Assembly: GCA_046329585.1 (NCBI GenBank)
Contig: JAXLUI010000003.1
Span: 439,608 to 503,607, forward strand
Reading direction: 5' to 3'
DNA: 64,000 nt
Origin: DLKC01 sp002478885
Lineage (GTDB): Bacteria > Bacteroidota > Bacteroidia > Chitinophagales > Chitinophagaceae
A program made the position numbers and the translations under genes. The notes under the pieces were generated by a model. The model had not been told where the DNA came from and did no database searches. It worked only from the letters and a program-made list of their open reading frames with translations. Shown here piece by piece: positions 43,433-51,920 of the stretch (positions are counted from its first letter, which is position 1; each line of letters starts with the position of its first letter).

Positions 43433-44785
43433 ATGAATAAAAACAAACTGTTGCTCTGGTCAGTTGTGGCGGCACTTGCCGGTTTTATCTTCGGGTTCGA
43501 TACGGTGGTTATCTCAGGCGCGAACCTGCCCATCAAGGAACTCTGGCACACCACGCCGCTGTTTCATGGCTTTTTTATTATGTCAATGGCACTATGGGGG
43601 ACGGTTATCGGGGCTATTTTTGGAGGCATACCAACAGAAAAATTCGGTCGTAAAAAAGTGTTGCTCTGGATAGGCATTTTGTTTAGCATTTCTGCGGTGG
43701 GCTCAGCCGTTTCACCCGATCCATACCTCTTTTCCTTTTTTCGTTTTATTGGTGGCCTCGGCATCGGCGTTTCTTCTGTTGCAGCACCCACTTATATCTC
43801 CGAGATTTCTACTGCCAAAACAAGAGGCCGCCTCGTGGGCATGTACCAGTTCAATATTGTGTTTGGCATTCTCGTCGCCTTTTTCTCCAATTATTTGCTT
43901 AAAGGTTTTGATGGCGCCAACGACTGGCGCTGGATGCTCGGTGTAATGGCCATACCATCGCTTATTTATACACTGCTCGTGTTTAGCGTACCTGAAAGTC
44001 CGCGCTGGCTGATCTCTGTAAAAAATGACCTTGCAAAGGCAAGGGAAATTCTTGTATTGATCGGTGCAGACAATCCTGATGAGGAAATGAAGAATATTAT
44101 GGCCGCCAACGAAGCGATACAGGCCGGTGGCAATAATGGCCAATTGCTGAGCAAAAAATACCGCACGGTTTTATGGATCGCTTTTTTTGTAGCCTTCTTT
44201 AACCAGTGGAGTGGTATCAATTTCATTTTATATTACGCGCCTGAAATATTGGAGCAGGCTGGTCTCGCCGCGAAAGAATCGTTGGGCAATTCTATTGCTA
44301 TAGGCGGCACCAATCTCGTTTTCACTTTTGTGGGATTATACCTTATCGACCGCATCGGCAGAAAGCAATTGCTCATCATTGGATCTCTTGGTTATATCAT
44401 AAGCCTTGCCGCCGTGGCCTGGAGTTTTTATGCACATGCCGGCAATACATTCCTGCTTGTTTCCCTAATGGCTTTCATCGCGTCGCACGCCATTGGCCAG
44501 GGTGCCGTTATTTGGGTGCTTATTTCGGAAATATTTCCAAATAATGTGCGTGCACTTGGACAGTCTTTCGGCGCAAGCGTTCACTGGGTCTTTGCGGCGT
44601 TGATCACACTGATTACGCCATTGTTTCTCGATAAAGAGAGTGGCATATTTGGCGACAACCCCTGGCCCATTTTTGCTTTCTTTTCATTTATGATGGTCTT
44701 GCAACTGATATGGGTGCTCACCAAAGTGCCCGAAACAAGAGGCATCTCGCTGGAAGATCTCGAGAAGAAACTGGTTCATGAATAA
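43433..44785 (+). CDS. MFS sugar transporter (XylE/AraE-like)
   Basis: 450 residues, twelve membrane segments. Sugar-porter signatures: GFIFGFDTVVISGA in helix 1, GGIPTEKFGRKKVLLW (G-x-x-x-D/E-R-x-G-R-R-type loop), RFIGGLGIGVSSVAAPTYISE, PESPRWLI after helix 6, DRIGRKQLLIIGS, and PETRG at the C-terminal end. The family imports monosaccharides with protons. It is followed 142 bases later by a secreted GH32, so fructose or glucose released from fructan/sucrose is the natural guess. That is inference from context. Confidence 0.92.
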   Translation: MNKNKLLLWSVVAALAGFIFGFDTVVISGANLPIKELWHTTPLFHGFFIMSMALWGTVIGAIFGGIPTEKFGRKKVLLWIGILFSISAVGSAVSPDPYLFSFFRFIGGLGIGVSSVAAPTYISEISTAKTRGRLVGMYQFNIVFGILVAFFSNYLLKGFDGANDWRWMLGVMAIPSLIYTLLVFSVPESPRWLISVKNDLAKAREILVLIGADNPDEEMKNIMAANEAIQAGGNNGQLLSKKYRTVLWIAFFVAFFNQWSGINFILYYAPEILEQAGLAAKESLGNSIAIGGTNLVFTFVGLYLIDRIGRKQLLIIGSLGYIISLAAVAWSFYAHAGNTFLLVSLMAFIASHAIGQGAVIWVLISEIFPNNVRALGQSFGASVHWVFAALITLITPLFLDKESGIFGDNPWPIFAFFSFMMVLQLIWVLTKVPETRGISLEDLEKKLVHE

Positions 44786-44791
44786 TTTTTT

Positions 44792-44868
44792 GGGCAGGCT
44801 TCTGAAATGCTATCATGCTGCTCTTGCGCCTGCCCAGGGAGGAACGATGAGGGGTCGCACACTTGTGC
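44792..44868 (+). repeat. Dispersed repeat B, copy 4
   Basis: GGGCAGGC (44792) and GCCTGCCC (44828-44835) are perfect 8-base inverted repeats enclosing the body. GGGAGGAACGAT (44837-44848) and GGGGTCGCACACTTGTGC at the right are the clearest B core. Begins six bases after the MFS stop. Confidence 0.9.
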
Positions 44869-44927
44869 AATAGCAACCCGATTCAGCCTTTCACTTGTAT
44901 TTTAAACAACAGGTTAATCTAAAACTT

Positions 44928-46412
44928 ATGAAGCTTTCATTCACCTTGTTATTATCGATGCTGATATTGAATGCCAGATCGCAAAACGAACTGTACAAAG
45001 AACAATACCGTCCGCAGTTTCACTTCTCGCCTGCAAAAAACTGGTGCAACGATCCCAACGGTTTAGTCTATGCCAATGGTGAATATCACCTGTTTTACCA
45101 GTTCAACCCGTATGATAATGTTTGGGGACATATGACCTGGGCCCATGCGGTGAGTAAAGATCTTGTACACTGGCAACATCTGCCGGTGGCCATTCCCGAG
45201 GAAAATGGCATCATGATCTTTTCGGGCACTTGTGTGCTTGATAAAAATAACACAAGCGGCCTGGGGAAAGACGGTAAAGCACCTATGATTGCCATTTATA
45301 CAGGTAACGGCGATAAGAACCAATCCCAGTGTCTTGCTTACAGCAACGACAACGGCAGAACCTGGACCAAGTACAGCAACAATCCAATACTCGATTTGCA
45401 CGAAGCAGACTTTCGCGATCCAAAAGTGTTTTGGCACGAAGCAACACAAAAGTGGGTGATGTGTGTAATGCTTTCCGTGCAACATAAATTGCAACTCTAC
45501 AGTTCCAAAAACCTATTGCAATGGAATTTGATGAGTGAGTTTGGCCCGGTTGGTGATACGAGCAGCGTATGGGAATGTCCTGATCTTTTCCCGGTACCGG
45601 TTGAAAATAATGCAACAGAAAAAAAATGGGTACTCACCATGAGCATGGCACCAAGAATGCAATATTTTGTTGGTGAATTTGACGGCACAACATTTCACAA
45701 TGAAAACCCTGCTAACCTGGTTTACCGCCCCGATTATGGTGGCGATTATTATGCTGCTATCGGGTACAACCAGCTGCCATCAAATGCGCAACCCGTAATG
45801 ATCGGCTGGATCAACAACTGGAACTATGCCAACGATATTCCGACCACGCCATGGAAGGGCGCTATGAGCCTGCCGCGAAACATCAGTGTTAGAAAAACCG
45901 GCAGCAACTGGTTATTGGTGCAGCAGCCGCTGAAGGAATTAGCCAGCCTGAGAAACAGCGTACTGCAACTGGAAAAATATAACGTGAGCAAAGAAAAAGA
46001 TGCGGGCTTTACCGGAACACAATTTGAAATGCAGTGCACGATCGAAACAGCCACTAAAACGCAGGCTGGTATTAGACTCGCCTATGGCAATAACCAATAT
46101 TGCGAAATCGGTTACGATGCGGCCGCACAAAAATTGTATATCGACCGCAGTAAAATAGCCAACAGTAATTTTAATAATAACTTTAAATCAGCATCAAGAT
46201 TTGAGACAAGCCTAGCCCCGAAGAAAAACAAACTAAAATTGCAGGTATTCTTCGATAACAGCATTGTTGAAGTCTTCGCCAACGATGGTGAAGCCGTACT
46301 TACCGCGCAAATATTTCCAGGTAAAGAACAGCAGGGCATTAAATTGTTCAGCCAGTCAGGCTCAACCACTTTTTTTGATGTGCACGCATGGGAAATGCGG
46401 TCTGCCTGGTAA
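44928..46412 (+). CDS. Secreted glycoside hydrolase family 32 (levanase/invertase-like)
   Basis: 494 residues from the ATG at 44928 (MKLSFTLLLSMLILNARS signal); the frame extends 11 codons further up. The propeller starts FSPAKNWCNDPNGLVYANG, where NDPNG holds the nucleophile Asp. FRDPKVFW supplies the transition-state Asp and WECPDLFPV the acid/base Glu. The beta-sandwich domain follows from about 340, ending FFDVHAWEM. The family hydrolyses beta-fructosides such as sucrose, inulin or levan. It probably works with the adjacent MFS transporter. No fructokinase or SusC/D is adjacent. Confidence 0.92.
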   Translation: MKLSFTLLLSMLILNARSQNELYKEQYRPQFHFSPAKNWCNDPNGLVYANGEYHLFYQFNPYDNVWGHMTWAHAVSKDLVHWQHLPVAIPEENGIMIFSGTCVLDKNNTSGLGKDGKAPMIAIYTGNGDKNQSQCLAYSNDNGRTWTKYSNNPILDLHEADFRDPKVFWHEATQKWVMCVMLSVQHKLQLYSSKNLLQWNLMSEFGPVGDTSSVWECPDLFPVPVENNATEKKWVLTMSMAPRMQYFVGEFDGTTFHNENPANLVYRPDYGGDYYAAIGYNQLPSNAQPVMIGWINNWNYANDIPTTPWKGAMSLPRNISVRKTGSNWLLVQQPLKELASLRNSVLQLEKYNVSKEKDAGFTGTQFEMQCTIETATKTQAGIRLAYGNNQYCEIGYDAAAQKLYIDRSKIANSNFNNNFKSASRFETSLAPKKNKLKLQVFFDNSIVEVFANDGEAVLTAQIFPGKEQQGIKLFSQSGSTTFFDVHAWEMRSAW

Positions 46413-46426
46413 GCCGCCGCATTTTG

Positions 46427-47110
46427 TTATTGCAGGTTATGCGTAACAAGAATATTGGTTGCATCAAAAAAGCCGGTCCATGGAAAGCCCATCCATAAAC
46501 GCACCGCGCCAAACTGCCTTGCCATAGAACGGAATGGAGGAAGAACAGTATAATCAGCTGTTCCGCTTGCATCAGCGCCGGAAAGCACAATATGGGCCGT
46601 TGATGCCGTCGCATTAATGTTTAACGTAACCTGCACAATAAATGCCTGCCCTCTGGGAAAGCTGCCAAATTTGGTTGCGTCATTATCATCGATCCTTACT
46701 TTATTGTCCTGTGTAAAATCAATATGCATAAAACTGGTGAGTGTGCTCACCGGCTGGCCAAACTGTTCGAACTGAATGGTTGCCAGGCCACTGCCCGCCG
46801 GCATAAACATCACGGCGGAAAAAGTATAGGTCCCATCGCCAACGAATTTGGAAAAGTTTCCCTGGAAACCGGAAACGGATTGCTGTTCGCTGCTGCGCGA
46901 TATCTGTATCCATTTGCCACCGCTACCTACCGGCGATGCAACTACCTTCACCACTCCGGCAGGCCCGTCGATGTTAGCGGTGCCTACCTGCTGCACATGG
47001 GCAGGTGATGTATTAATAGCCGTAGCATCAAAGTTTGATTGAAAGAGTGTTTCTGTTTTGCAACTGGCGAAGCAGCAAAGAAGGCAGGCGATGATGATCG
47101 TATTTTTCAT
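46427..47110 (-). CDS. Lipoprotein of unknown function, beta-sandwich-like
   Basis: 227 residues from the ATG at 47110 (MKNTIIIACLLCCFASC); the frame opens 30 codons earlier without signal features. The lipobox is FASC at 14-17. The mature part has many predicted strands: ETLFQSNFDATAIN, GGKWIQISRSSEQQSV, GTYTFSAVMFMPAGSG, VSTLTSFMHIDFTQDNKVRI and ending GFFDATNILV. It resembles concanavalin-like or sugar-binding jelly-roll domains of glycan-related lipoproteins, but I do not recognise the family. Convergent with the GH32 gene, only 14 bases between stops. Confidence 0.7.
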   Translation of the reverse strand: MKNTIIIACLLCCFASCKTETLFQSNFDATAINTSPAHVQQVGTANIDGPAGVVKVVASPVGSGGKWIQISRSSEQQSVSGFQGNFSKFVGDGTYTFSAVMFMPAGSGLATIQFEQFGQPVSTLTSFMHIDFTQDNKVRIDDNDATKFGSFPRGQAFIVQVTLNINATASTAHIVLSGADASGTADYTVLPPFRSMARQFGAVRLWMGFPWTGFFDATNILVTHNLQ

Positions 47111-47260
47111 AACAGTGTTTTTATAGGTTAACGATGTATACAAATGATGGTTAGCTGAAGGCAAAATTGGGCTTTCAATTGCTGCGGCGGTTACGTACAT
47201 CTACGTTTTATCGGCGGGCATATGTACGCATTTGTGATTGCCGCGCAAAGCCCGGAACGC

Positions 47261-47310
47261 ACACAAGTGCGACGCAACCGGCGATGCCAAAGGAACAAAT
47301 GCCCGGCTCA
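47261..47310 (+). repeat. Dispersed repeat A, copy 9
   Basis: ACACAAGTGCGACGCAAC (47261-47278) lacks one TG of the head; then CGGCGATGCC and TGCCCGGCTCAC tail. Between divergent genes. Confidence 0.85.
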
Positions 47311-47361
47311 CAATAACTACGCTTTAAAAATTAACCTTGTTAAAATAAACCGCAATTGAAA

Positions 47362-47388
47362 TTTGTATTGCCTGTAATTATACTTTTG
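47362..47388 (+). promoter_or_regulatory. Candidate Bacteroidetes promoter for the FKBP lipoprotein gene
   Basis: TTTG at 47362-47365, 15 bases, TACTTTTG at 47381-47388: good match to -33/-7 boxes, 17 bases before the start codon. Confidence 0.5.
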
Positions 47389-47405
47389 CGGCCATAAATA
47401 ACTGT

Positions 47406-47876
47406 ATGAGGAAGATTACCGTTTTGGCTTTGATCTTATCTGTAGCGTTCGCATCGTGTACCAAATCCAGCGGCACCAACTGCGGCACCGTGCAGGTTGC
47501 TGCACCAGCGTCTGAACTGGAGGCTTTGCGCACCTATATCAGCACTAACAGCATTACTGCAACGGAAGATCCGAGAGGGTTCTTCTACTCTATTAGCACG
47601 CCTGGCAGCGGCAATAAGCCAACGGTTTGTAATGCGGTTACGGTTAACTACAGCGGAAAACTTACAAATGGCACCGTGTTTGACAGCGGCAACAATGTGC
47701 AGTTTAACCTGTCGGGTCTTATTATTGGCTGGCAGGAAGGCATTCCGCTGATTGCCCCAGGTGGCAGCATTACACTGTATTTACCGCCGAGCCTTGCATA
47801 CGGCAGCACGGCTGTAGGTTCTATACCAGCGAATTCTATACTTGTCTTCACTATCGATCTGCTTGCGGTCAACTAA
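47406..47876 (+). CDS. FKBP-type peptidyl-prolyl isomerase lipoprotein
   Basis: 156 residues. Signal ending AFASC (Cys18) marks a lipoprotein. FKBP domain from about 55: AVTVNYSGKLTNGTVFDSG, FNLSGLIIGWQEGIPLIAPGGSITLYLPPSLAYGS, IPANSILVFTIDLLAVN. The VxYxGxLxxGxxFDS, WQEGIP and LaYG positions are those of the FKBP active site. It accelerates proline isomerisation during protein folding, on the periplasmic side of a membrane. Two cysteines (about 26 and 79) may form a disulphide. Single gene; repeat B and a terminator follow. Confidence 0.92.
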   Translation: MRKITVLALILSVAFASCTKSSGTNCGTVQVAAPASELEALRTYISTNSITATEDPRGFFYSISTPGSGNKPTVCNAVTVNYSGKLTNGTVFDSGNNVQFNLSGLIIGWQEGIPLIAPGGSITLYLPPSLAYGSTAVGSIPANSILVFTIDLLAVN

Positions 47877-47886
47877 GTTTTTTTAG

Positions 47887-47962
47887 AGCCCGGCTAAGGT
47901 ATAAGCACCAGGCTTTGCTTGCGCCTGCCCCTAGAGGAACGATTCGGGGTCGCACAATTGTA
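47887..47962 (+). repeat. Dispersed repeat B, copy 5
   Basis: AGCCCGGCTAAGGTATAAGC at the left, TTGCTTGCGCCTGCCCCTAG, then GAGGAACGATTCGGGGTCGC (47934-47953) and ACAATTGTAC. It lies between the FKBP stop and the following hairpin, so it is probably transcribed as 3'-UTR. Confidence 0.9.
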
Positions 47963-47999
47963 CTTCTGTATTTCTGTGCAGCTTTAAAATATTATATAG

Positions 48000-48031
48000 A
48001 AAAAGCTTTCTGTAAAAAGGAAGCTTTTTTG
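48000..48031 (+). terminator. Terminator downstream of FKBP gene and repeat B
   Basis: AAAAAGCTTTC (48000-48010) pairs with GGAAGCTTTTT (48019-48029), followed by T's. No other terminator is seen between the FKBP stop and here. Confidence 0.8.
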
Positions 48032-48115
48032 TTGTGCAACAATCGCAGCAGCACAATTAATTATTTCTGTCGTTACAGGTTCATTGATATATTTATTACC
48101 TAAACCAAAATTTGC

Positions 48116-49792
48116 ATGAACAGGCATTACCTCCCGTACCTGCTGCTTTCTTTTATTATTACCAACCCTTCAAAAGCCCAACAAACCAAAACCGCCCTGT
48201 TACAAGGCACGAAATGCATACCCTATTATTCTCGGTTGCTGGATGCCTCTAAAGACGACTACGTGCTGTGTGCAGACTTTAAAACAAATGGCACGGGTGT
48301 AATCTCAGGCTATACTACCAGCCATGCCAACGGCAGTTCCGATGCATTCATTGCAGCTATTGACTCAAAGGGCAACGCCGTTTGGAGTAAAATGTTTGGG
48401 GGTGCCGGAGCTGAGCAGATTAATAAAATAAAATCGACTACCGATGGAGGTTTTATCGCGGTGGGTTCAACCGCTTCTTACGGTTCAAACACAGCTGCAT
48501 GGCTGGTAAAGTTTGATGTGGGTGGAAACATTCTCTGGAGCCGCACCTACGATGATGCCAACATCTATGGAATTGCCGGCAACAATATTATTCAAACTAC
48601 CGATGGCGGATACGCATTCTCCGGCACCTATAGCAATCAGCCCGGCATAGCCGATGCTATGGTAGTAAAAACCGACAGCCTTGGAAAACCACAGTGGGCT
48701 AAACGGTTTAACAGCGGCAGTACAGATGTCTCGTGGGGGCTTATACAATCGGGAAATAACCTGCTTGTTACGGCTTTTGAATACGGCCAGTCTGCCAGCT
48801 ATTACGATGGCATCATTATGAAACTGTCGTTGCGAAAAGGTGAGCTGACCTGGAGCCATCGGTTCGATATCGACAACAGGAGTAACAATTTTTCCGATAT
48901 CATGAAGACCGCCGCGGGCTTTGCAGTCTACAGCCTCGACGTAGATGATTTCGCAGGCGGCAATGCTGCAACAACAATTATAAACGTTGACGGAAATGGT
49001 AACCCGCAAAGCTTTGTAAAAGTGACCCTTGATAATCCTTACAATCTTGGTCACGGTCAAAACACACTCACCGCTGATGGTGGTCACCTCATTACACAAT
49101 ATGGCCTGGGAACACAAAATGACCTGTACATTTTTAAAACAACAAACGCAGGCGGCCTGCAATGGATAAAAAAGGTCTCCGGCACTGGCATGCGCGCCTG
49201 CACATCGGTAAAGCAAATGCCAGATGGCGGTTATGCTATGGCAGGCTTTTCCAACAACAATGCCTATGGTTCCGCAGACAGTATGAATGCCATGCTCCTT
49301 AGAACCGATAGTAACGGTAATATCCCTGCCTGCGCTTTTGGGACAGATTACGGGCATACCGCCTCACCTTCTTATTATTCAGATACAGCATTTAAATGGG
49401 CGGAAACCGGGGATCTGGTATTTCCGGCCATACCCGTGACGGTTCATTCAGCAGACTTTATTTTTGGCAACAAAAGAATATGCTACTCCTGTACCACATC
49501 CCCGGTAACAAATACAGTATCCATGGCAGATGCTGTTAGCAGTGAGGCCACAGCTTTATTCGCGGTGTATCCAAACCCTGTTAAGGACAAAATCTCATTT
49601 CTCCTCAAAGGAATTAATGCTACAAATGGTTCGATTAATATAAGTGATATGTACGGACGTGTTGTGCTTAAAGAGAAACTAACGGGAGCTATGCCGCAAT
49701 TCCCAACGACGCAGCTAACTGCAGGCATTTATTCGGCAACACTTGTAACGCTGGCGGGGCAACGGTTCACAACCAAATTTTTAAAAGAGTAG
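48116..49792 (+). CDS. T9SS-secreted repeat protein (bulb-lectin/Kelch-like propeller)
   Basis: 558 residues. Signal peptide about 1-21. Residues 60-400 are about six repeats with the pattern D-A-F/M-I..K-D/T-D-S-G-N..W-S-K..G, e.g. DAFIAAIDSKGNAVWSKMFG, KIKSTTDGGFIAVGST and IQTTDGGYAFSGTYSNQ, a propeller-like array common in secreted Bacteroidetes proteins. The C-terminus is a type A sorting domain (VYPNPVKDKISFLLKG.., TAGIYSATLVTLAGQRF), so export is by type IX secretion. No catalytic motif. Likely surface protein of unknown ligand. Ends at a terminator. Confidence 0.85.
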   Translation: MNRHYLPYLLLSFIITNPSKAQQTKTALLQGTKCIPYYSRLLDASKDDYVLCADFKTNGTGVISGYTTSHANGSSDAFIAAIDSKGNAVWSKMFGGAGAEQINKIKSTTDGGFIAVGSTASYGSNTAAWLVKFDVGGNILWSRTYDDANIYGIAGNNIIQTTDGGYAFSGTYSNQPGIADAMVVKTDSLGKPQWAKRFNSGSTDVSWGLIQSGNNLLVTAFEYGQSASYYDGIIMKLSLRKGELTWSHRFDIDNRSNNFSDIMKTAAGFAVYSLDVDDFAGGNAATTIINVDGNGNPQSFVKVTLDNPYNLGHGQNTLTADGGHLITQYGLGTQNDLYIFKTTNAGGLQWIKKVSGTGMRACTSVKQMPDGGYAMAGFSNNNAYGSADSMNAMLLRTDSNGNIPACAFGTDYGHTASPSYYSDTAFKWAETGDLVFPAIPVTVHSADFIFGNKRICYSCTTSPVTNTVSMADAVSSEATALFAVYPNPVKDKISFLLKGINATNGSINISDMYGRVVLKEKLTGAMPQFPTTQLTAGIYSATLVTLAGQRFTTKFLKE

Positions 49793-49811
49793 AATGCAAT
49801 TCAGTAGTTTT

Positions 49812-49851
49812 AAAAGCCATGTGGCTAACTCCACATGGCTTTTATTTTTTT
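49812..49851 (+). terminator. Rho-independent terminator
   Basis: AAAAGCCATGTGG (49812-49824) pairs perfectly with CCACATGGCTTTT (49831-49843) around CTAACT, with a T-rich tail. Confidence 0.9.
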
Positions 49852-49875
49852 GCCTCTGCTGACTTAAGACCGACG

Positions 49876-49948
49876 GTACAAGGTTGCGATCCAGAATCGT
49901 TACTCTAGGGCTGGCGCAAGCAAAGCCCAATGCTTACTCCAGAGCCCG
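49876..49948 (-). repeat. Dispersed repeat B, copy 6
   Basis: Reverse copy: GTACAAGGTTGCGATCCAGA (49876-49895), TCGTTACTCTAGGGCTGGCG and CAAGCAAAGCCCAATGCTTA. Its reverse complement aligns with copy 5 through most of its length. Reading from GTAC it has the same head as repeat A. Confidence 0.85.
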
Positions 49949-49999
49949 TCCTATTCATTTCTTAGTGCTATGCTGTTTTAATAATCCTATCTTTAAAAC

Positions 50000-51199
50000 A
50001 TGAAACAATTGCTACTGCTGGTCATTTGCTTTATTGCCTTTTTAGTGCCGTTCGCACAAAAGAATAATAGAGAAGCATCTTATTTTCCACCGGCAGGTTT
50101 CTGGGCAAAGCTTGATGCATCGAAAGCCGGCGCCGATACAGCCAGGCTAAACGACGCCGTACGTTTTGCCATAGCAAATGAAACAAAGAAGCCACGTGAC
50201 CTGAAAGCTACCCAACAGCTCGATTTTGGAAAAGAACCTTTCAGCGAACCTGTTGGGCCATTGATCGACCGCGGCGACCCTACCGGCTTAGTCGTTTATA
50301 AGGGATACATCATTGCAGAGTGGGGCAACCCATCAGCAGTTGAAATTACGAACAGTGTTACCAAGAGCTTTCTGTCGACGCTTGTGGGCATTGCCGTAGA
50401 CCGCGGCCTTATAAAATCGGTAAATGATACCGTGGCAAACTATATGTCGCCGATTGAATTGTACGATCCACTGGCTGTCGGTTCTCCTAAAGTGATTACA
50501 CCTTTCGCCGGTGAACATAATATCCGGCTTACCTGGGATGTGATGCTGCGGCAAACCAGTGACTGGGAGGGTACTTTATGGGGCAAGCCAGACTGGGCTG
50601 ATCGCCCGGAAAAGGATTCGAGCAAATGGCTCACCCGGGTCCGTAATAAACCCGGCACAGTCTGGAAATACAATGATGTAAGAGTAAATGCCCTTGCGCT
50701 GGCCGCAACCATAGTATGGCGCAAGCCCTTGCCACAGGTTTTAAAATCAGAGATCATGCAGCCTATCGGTGCAAGCAATAGTTGGCAATGGCATGGCTAC
50801 CACAACTCGTGGATCGTGTTGGACGGGCAGCCGGTGCAAAGTGTAAGCGGAGGCGGGCATTGGGGTGGTGGTATGTTCATTAATGCATATGACATGGCAA
50901 GGTTCGGCTTACTCACTTTACATAAAGGCAATTGGAACGGCAAACAGTTGATCTCTGAACAATGGATAAAACAGGCAACTACAGCCACGGCAGCTAATCC
51001 GGGTTATGGCTATATGAACTTTTTTCTGCCTTATAAAGAACAGCTTGCCGATGGTTCACCAGGTTCATTCGTGCATATTGGTAACGGCTCCAATATTATT
51101 TATGTTGATCCGGCGCGTGACCTGGTGATTGTAGCAAGATGGATACTGGACAATGCAGTTAACGGCCTGGTAAAGCGGGTGCTTGCTTCTGTGAAATAA
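50000..51199 (+). CDS. Secreted serine hydrolase (class C beta-lactamase/esterase-like)
   Basis: 399 residues. Signal peptide about 1-19 (ending PFAQ). The SxxK motif is SVTK in EITNSVTKSFLSTLVG, near residue 116; VWKYNDVRVNALAL gives a Y-N-D motif near 223-225; and HIGNGSNI near 360 replaces the KTG box. This matches the EstB/AmpC-like serine hydrolase family. The periplasmic substrate is unknown; relatives hydrolyse esters or D-amino-acid amides. First gene of the right-hand catabolic region, 190 bases upstream of RidA, so possibly but not surely part of it. Confidence 0.87.
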   Translation: MKQLLLLVICFIAFLVPFAQKNNREASYFPPAGFWAKLDASKAGADTARLNDAVRFAIANETKKPRDLKATQQLDFGKEPFSEPVGPLIDRGDPTGLVVYKGYIIAEWGNPSAVEITNSVTKSFLSTLVGIAVDRGLIKSVNDTVANYMSPIELYDPLAVGSPKVITPFAGEHNIRLTWDVMLRQTSDWEGTLWGKPDWADRPEKDSSKWLTRVRNKPGTVWKYNDVRVNALALAATIVWRKPLPQVLKSEIMQPIGASNSWQWHGYHNSWIVLDGQPVQSVSGGGHWGGGMFINAYDMARFGLLTLHKGNWNGKQLISEQWIKQATTATAANPGYGYMNFFLPYKEQLADGSPGSFVHIGNGSNIIYVDPARDLVIVARWILDNAVNGLVKRVLASVK

Positions 51200-51391
51200 C
51201 AACAACCGTTGATACGCTACAAATAAAACAGGGACCAGGATGCGATCTCTGCAGAATGCCTCGTCAATGTTGGGCTGTAACTCTTGCAAAACCACTGCAA
51301 ACGATTGCGTAACCATGCATCAGTTTGTTGGTCGCCTTGGTTAATAATTTTAAATTGACACTTCCTTTTTATAACCCGTAAATTTTATACC

Positions 51392-51865
51392 ATGCAGCAA
51401 GAACGCAGATCACTGATCAAACGTCTGTTCGGTTCATTAGTGGCCGTGACAGGCATCGGACTTACCAGCACAGCAAGTGCAAGCACCAGTTCAACTGACG
51501 AAAAGCAGGCTGGCAATATTGAGTATGACCAGGATATTCCTTTGTTTTCGGGTCACACAATGCTTGGCAATATGGTATTCATTGCCGGCAAGGGCGCACA
51601 TTTTGCAGGCGACATTACGTCACATACCGACCACGTGCTTAAGGAGCTCGAAAAGGAACTTATTCTTGCAGGCTCTTCTATGGATAAGGTGTTGAAAGTT
51701 AATGTTTACCTGAACGACATAGCCGATTACAAAGGCATGAACGATGTTTTCAAAGGAAGGTTTGGGCCAAATCCACCGGTGCGCACCACTGTTGCAGTGG
51801 CAAAAGGCGGTGTCCCGGGCGATTCAATGGTGGAAATGGATTGTATCGCTTATATCACGAAGTAA
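51392..51865 (+). CDS. RidA family protein with twin-arginine signal
   Basis: 157 residues. The N-terminus MQQERRSLIKRLFGSLVAVT is a Tat signal (RRSLIK). The Rid domain is residues 40-157: QDIPLFSGHTMLGNMVFIAGKG, ITSHTDHVLKELEKELILAGSS, KVLKVNVYLNDIADYKGMND and NPPVRTTVAVAKGG, which includes the conserved Arg of active RidA. RidA hydrolyses enamine/imine intermediates made by PLP enzymes. A copy that is exported already folded is unusual. It precedes the SelA-like PLP gene by 55 bases, so the two are probably one operon and one pathway. Confidence 0.87.
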   Translation: MQQERRSLIKRLFGSLVAVTGIGLTSTASASTSSTDEKQAGNIEYDQDIPLFSGHTMLGNMVFIAGKGAHFAGDITSHTDHVLKELEKELILAGSSMDKVLKVNVYLNDIADYKGMNDVFKGRFGPNPPVRTTVAVAKGGVPGDSMVEMDCIAYITK

Positions 51866-51920
51866 CCCTTTTTTTATTCCGGGTATTTCTATTTTCTCAT
51901 TCAACAAGTATCCCTCTATC

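Noticed and set aside
51744..51920. Long N-terminal extension of the first SelA-like protein
   Set aside because: It reads across the RidA gene in another phase; the Tat-signal ATG at 51921 is the natural start.
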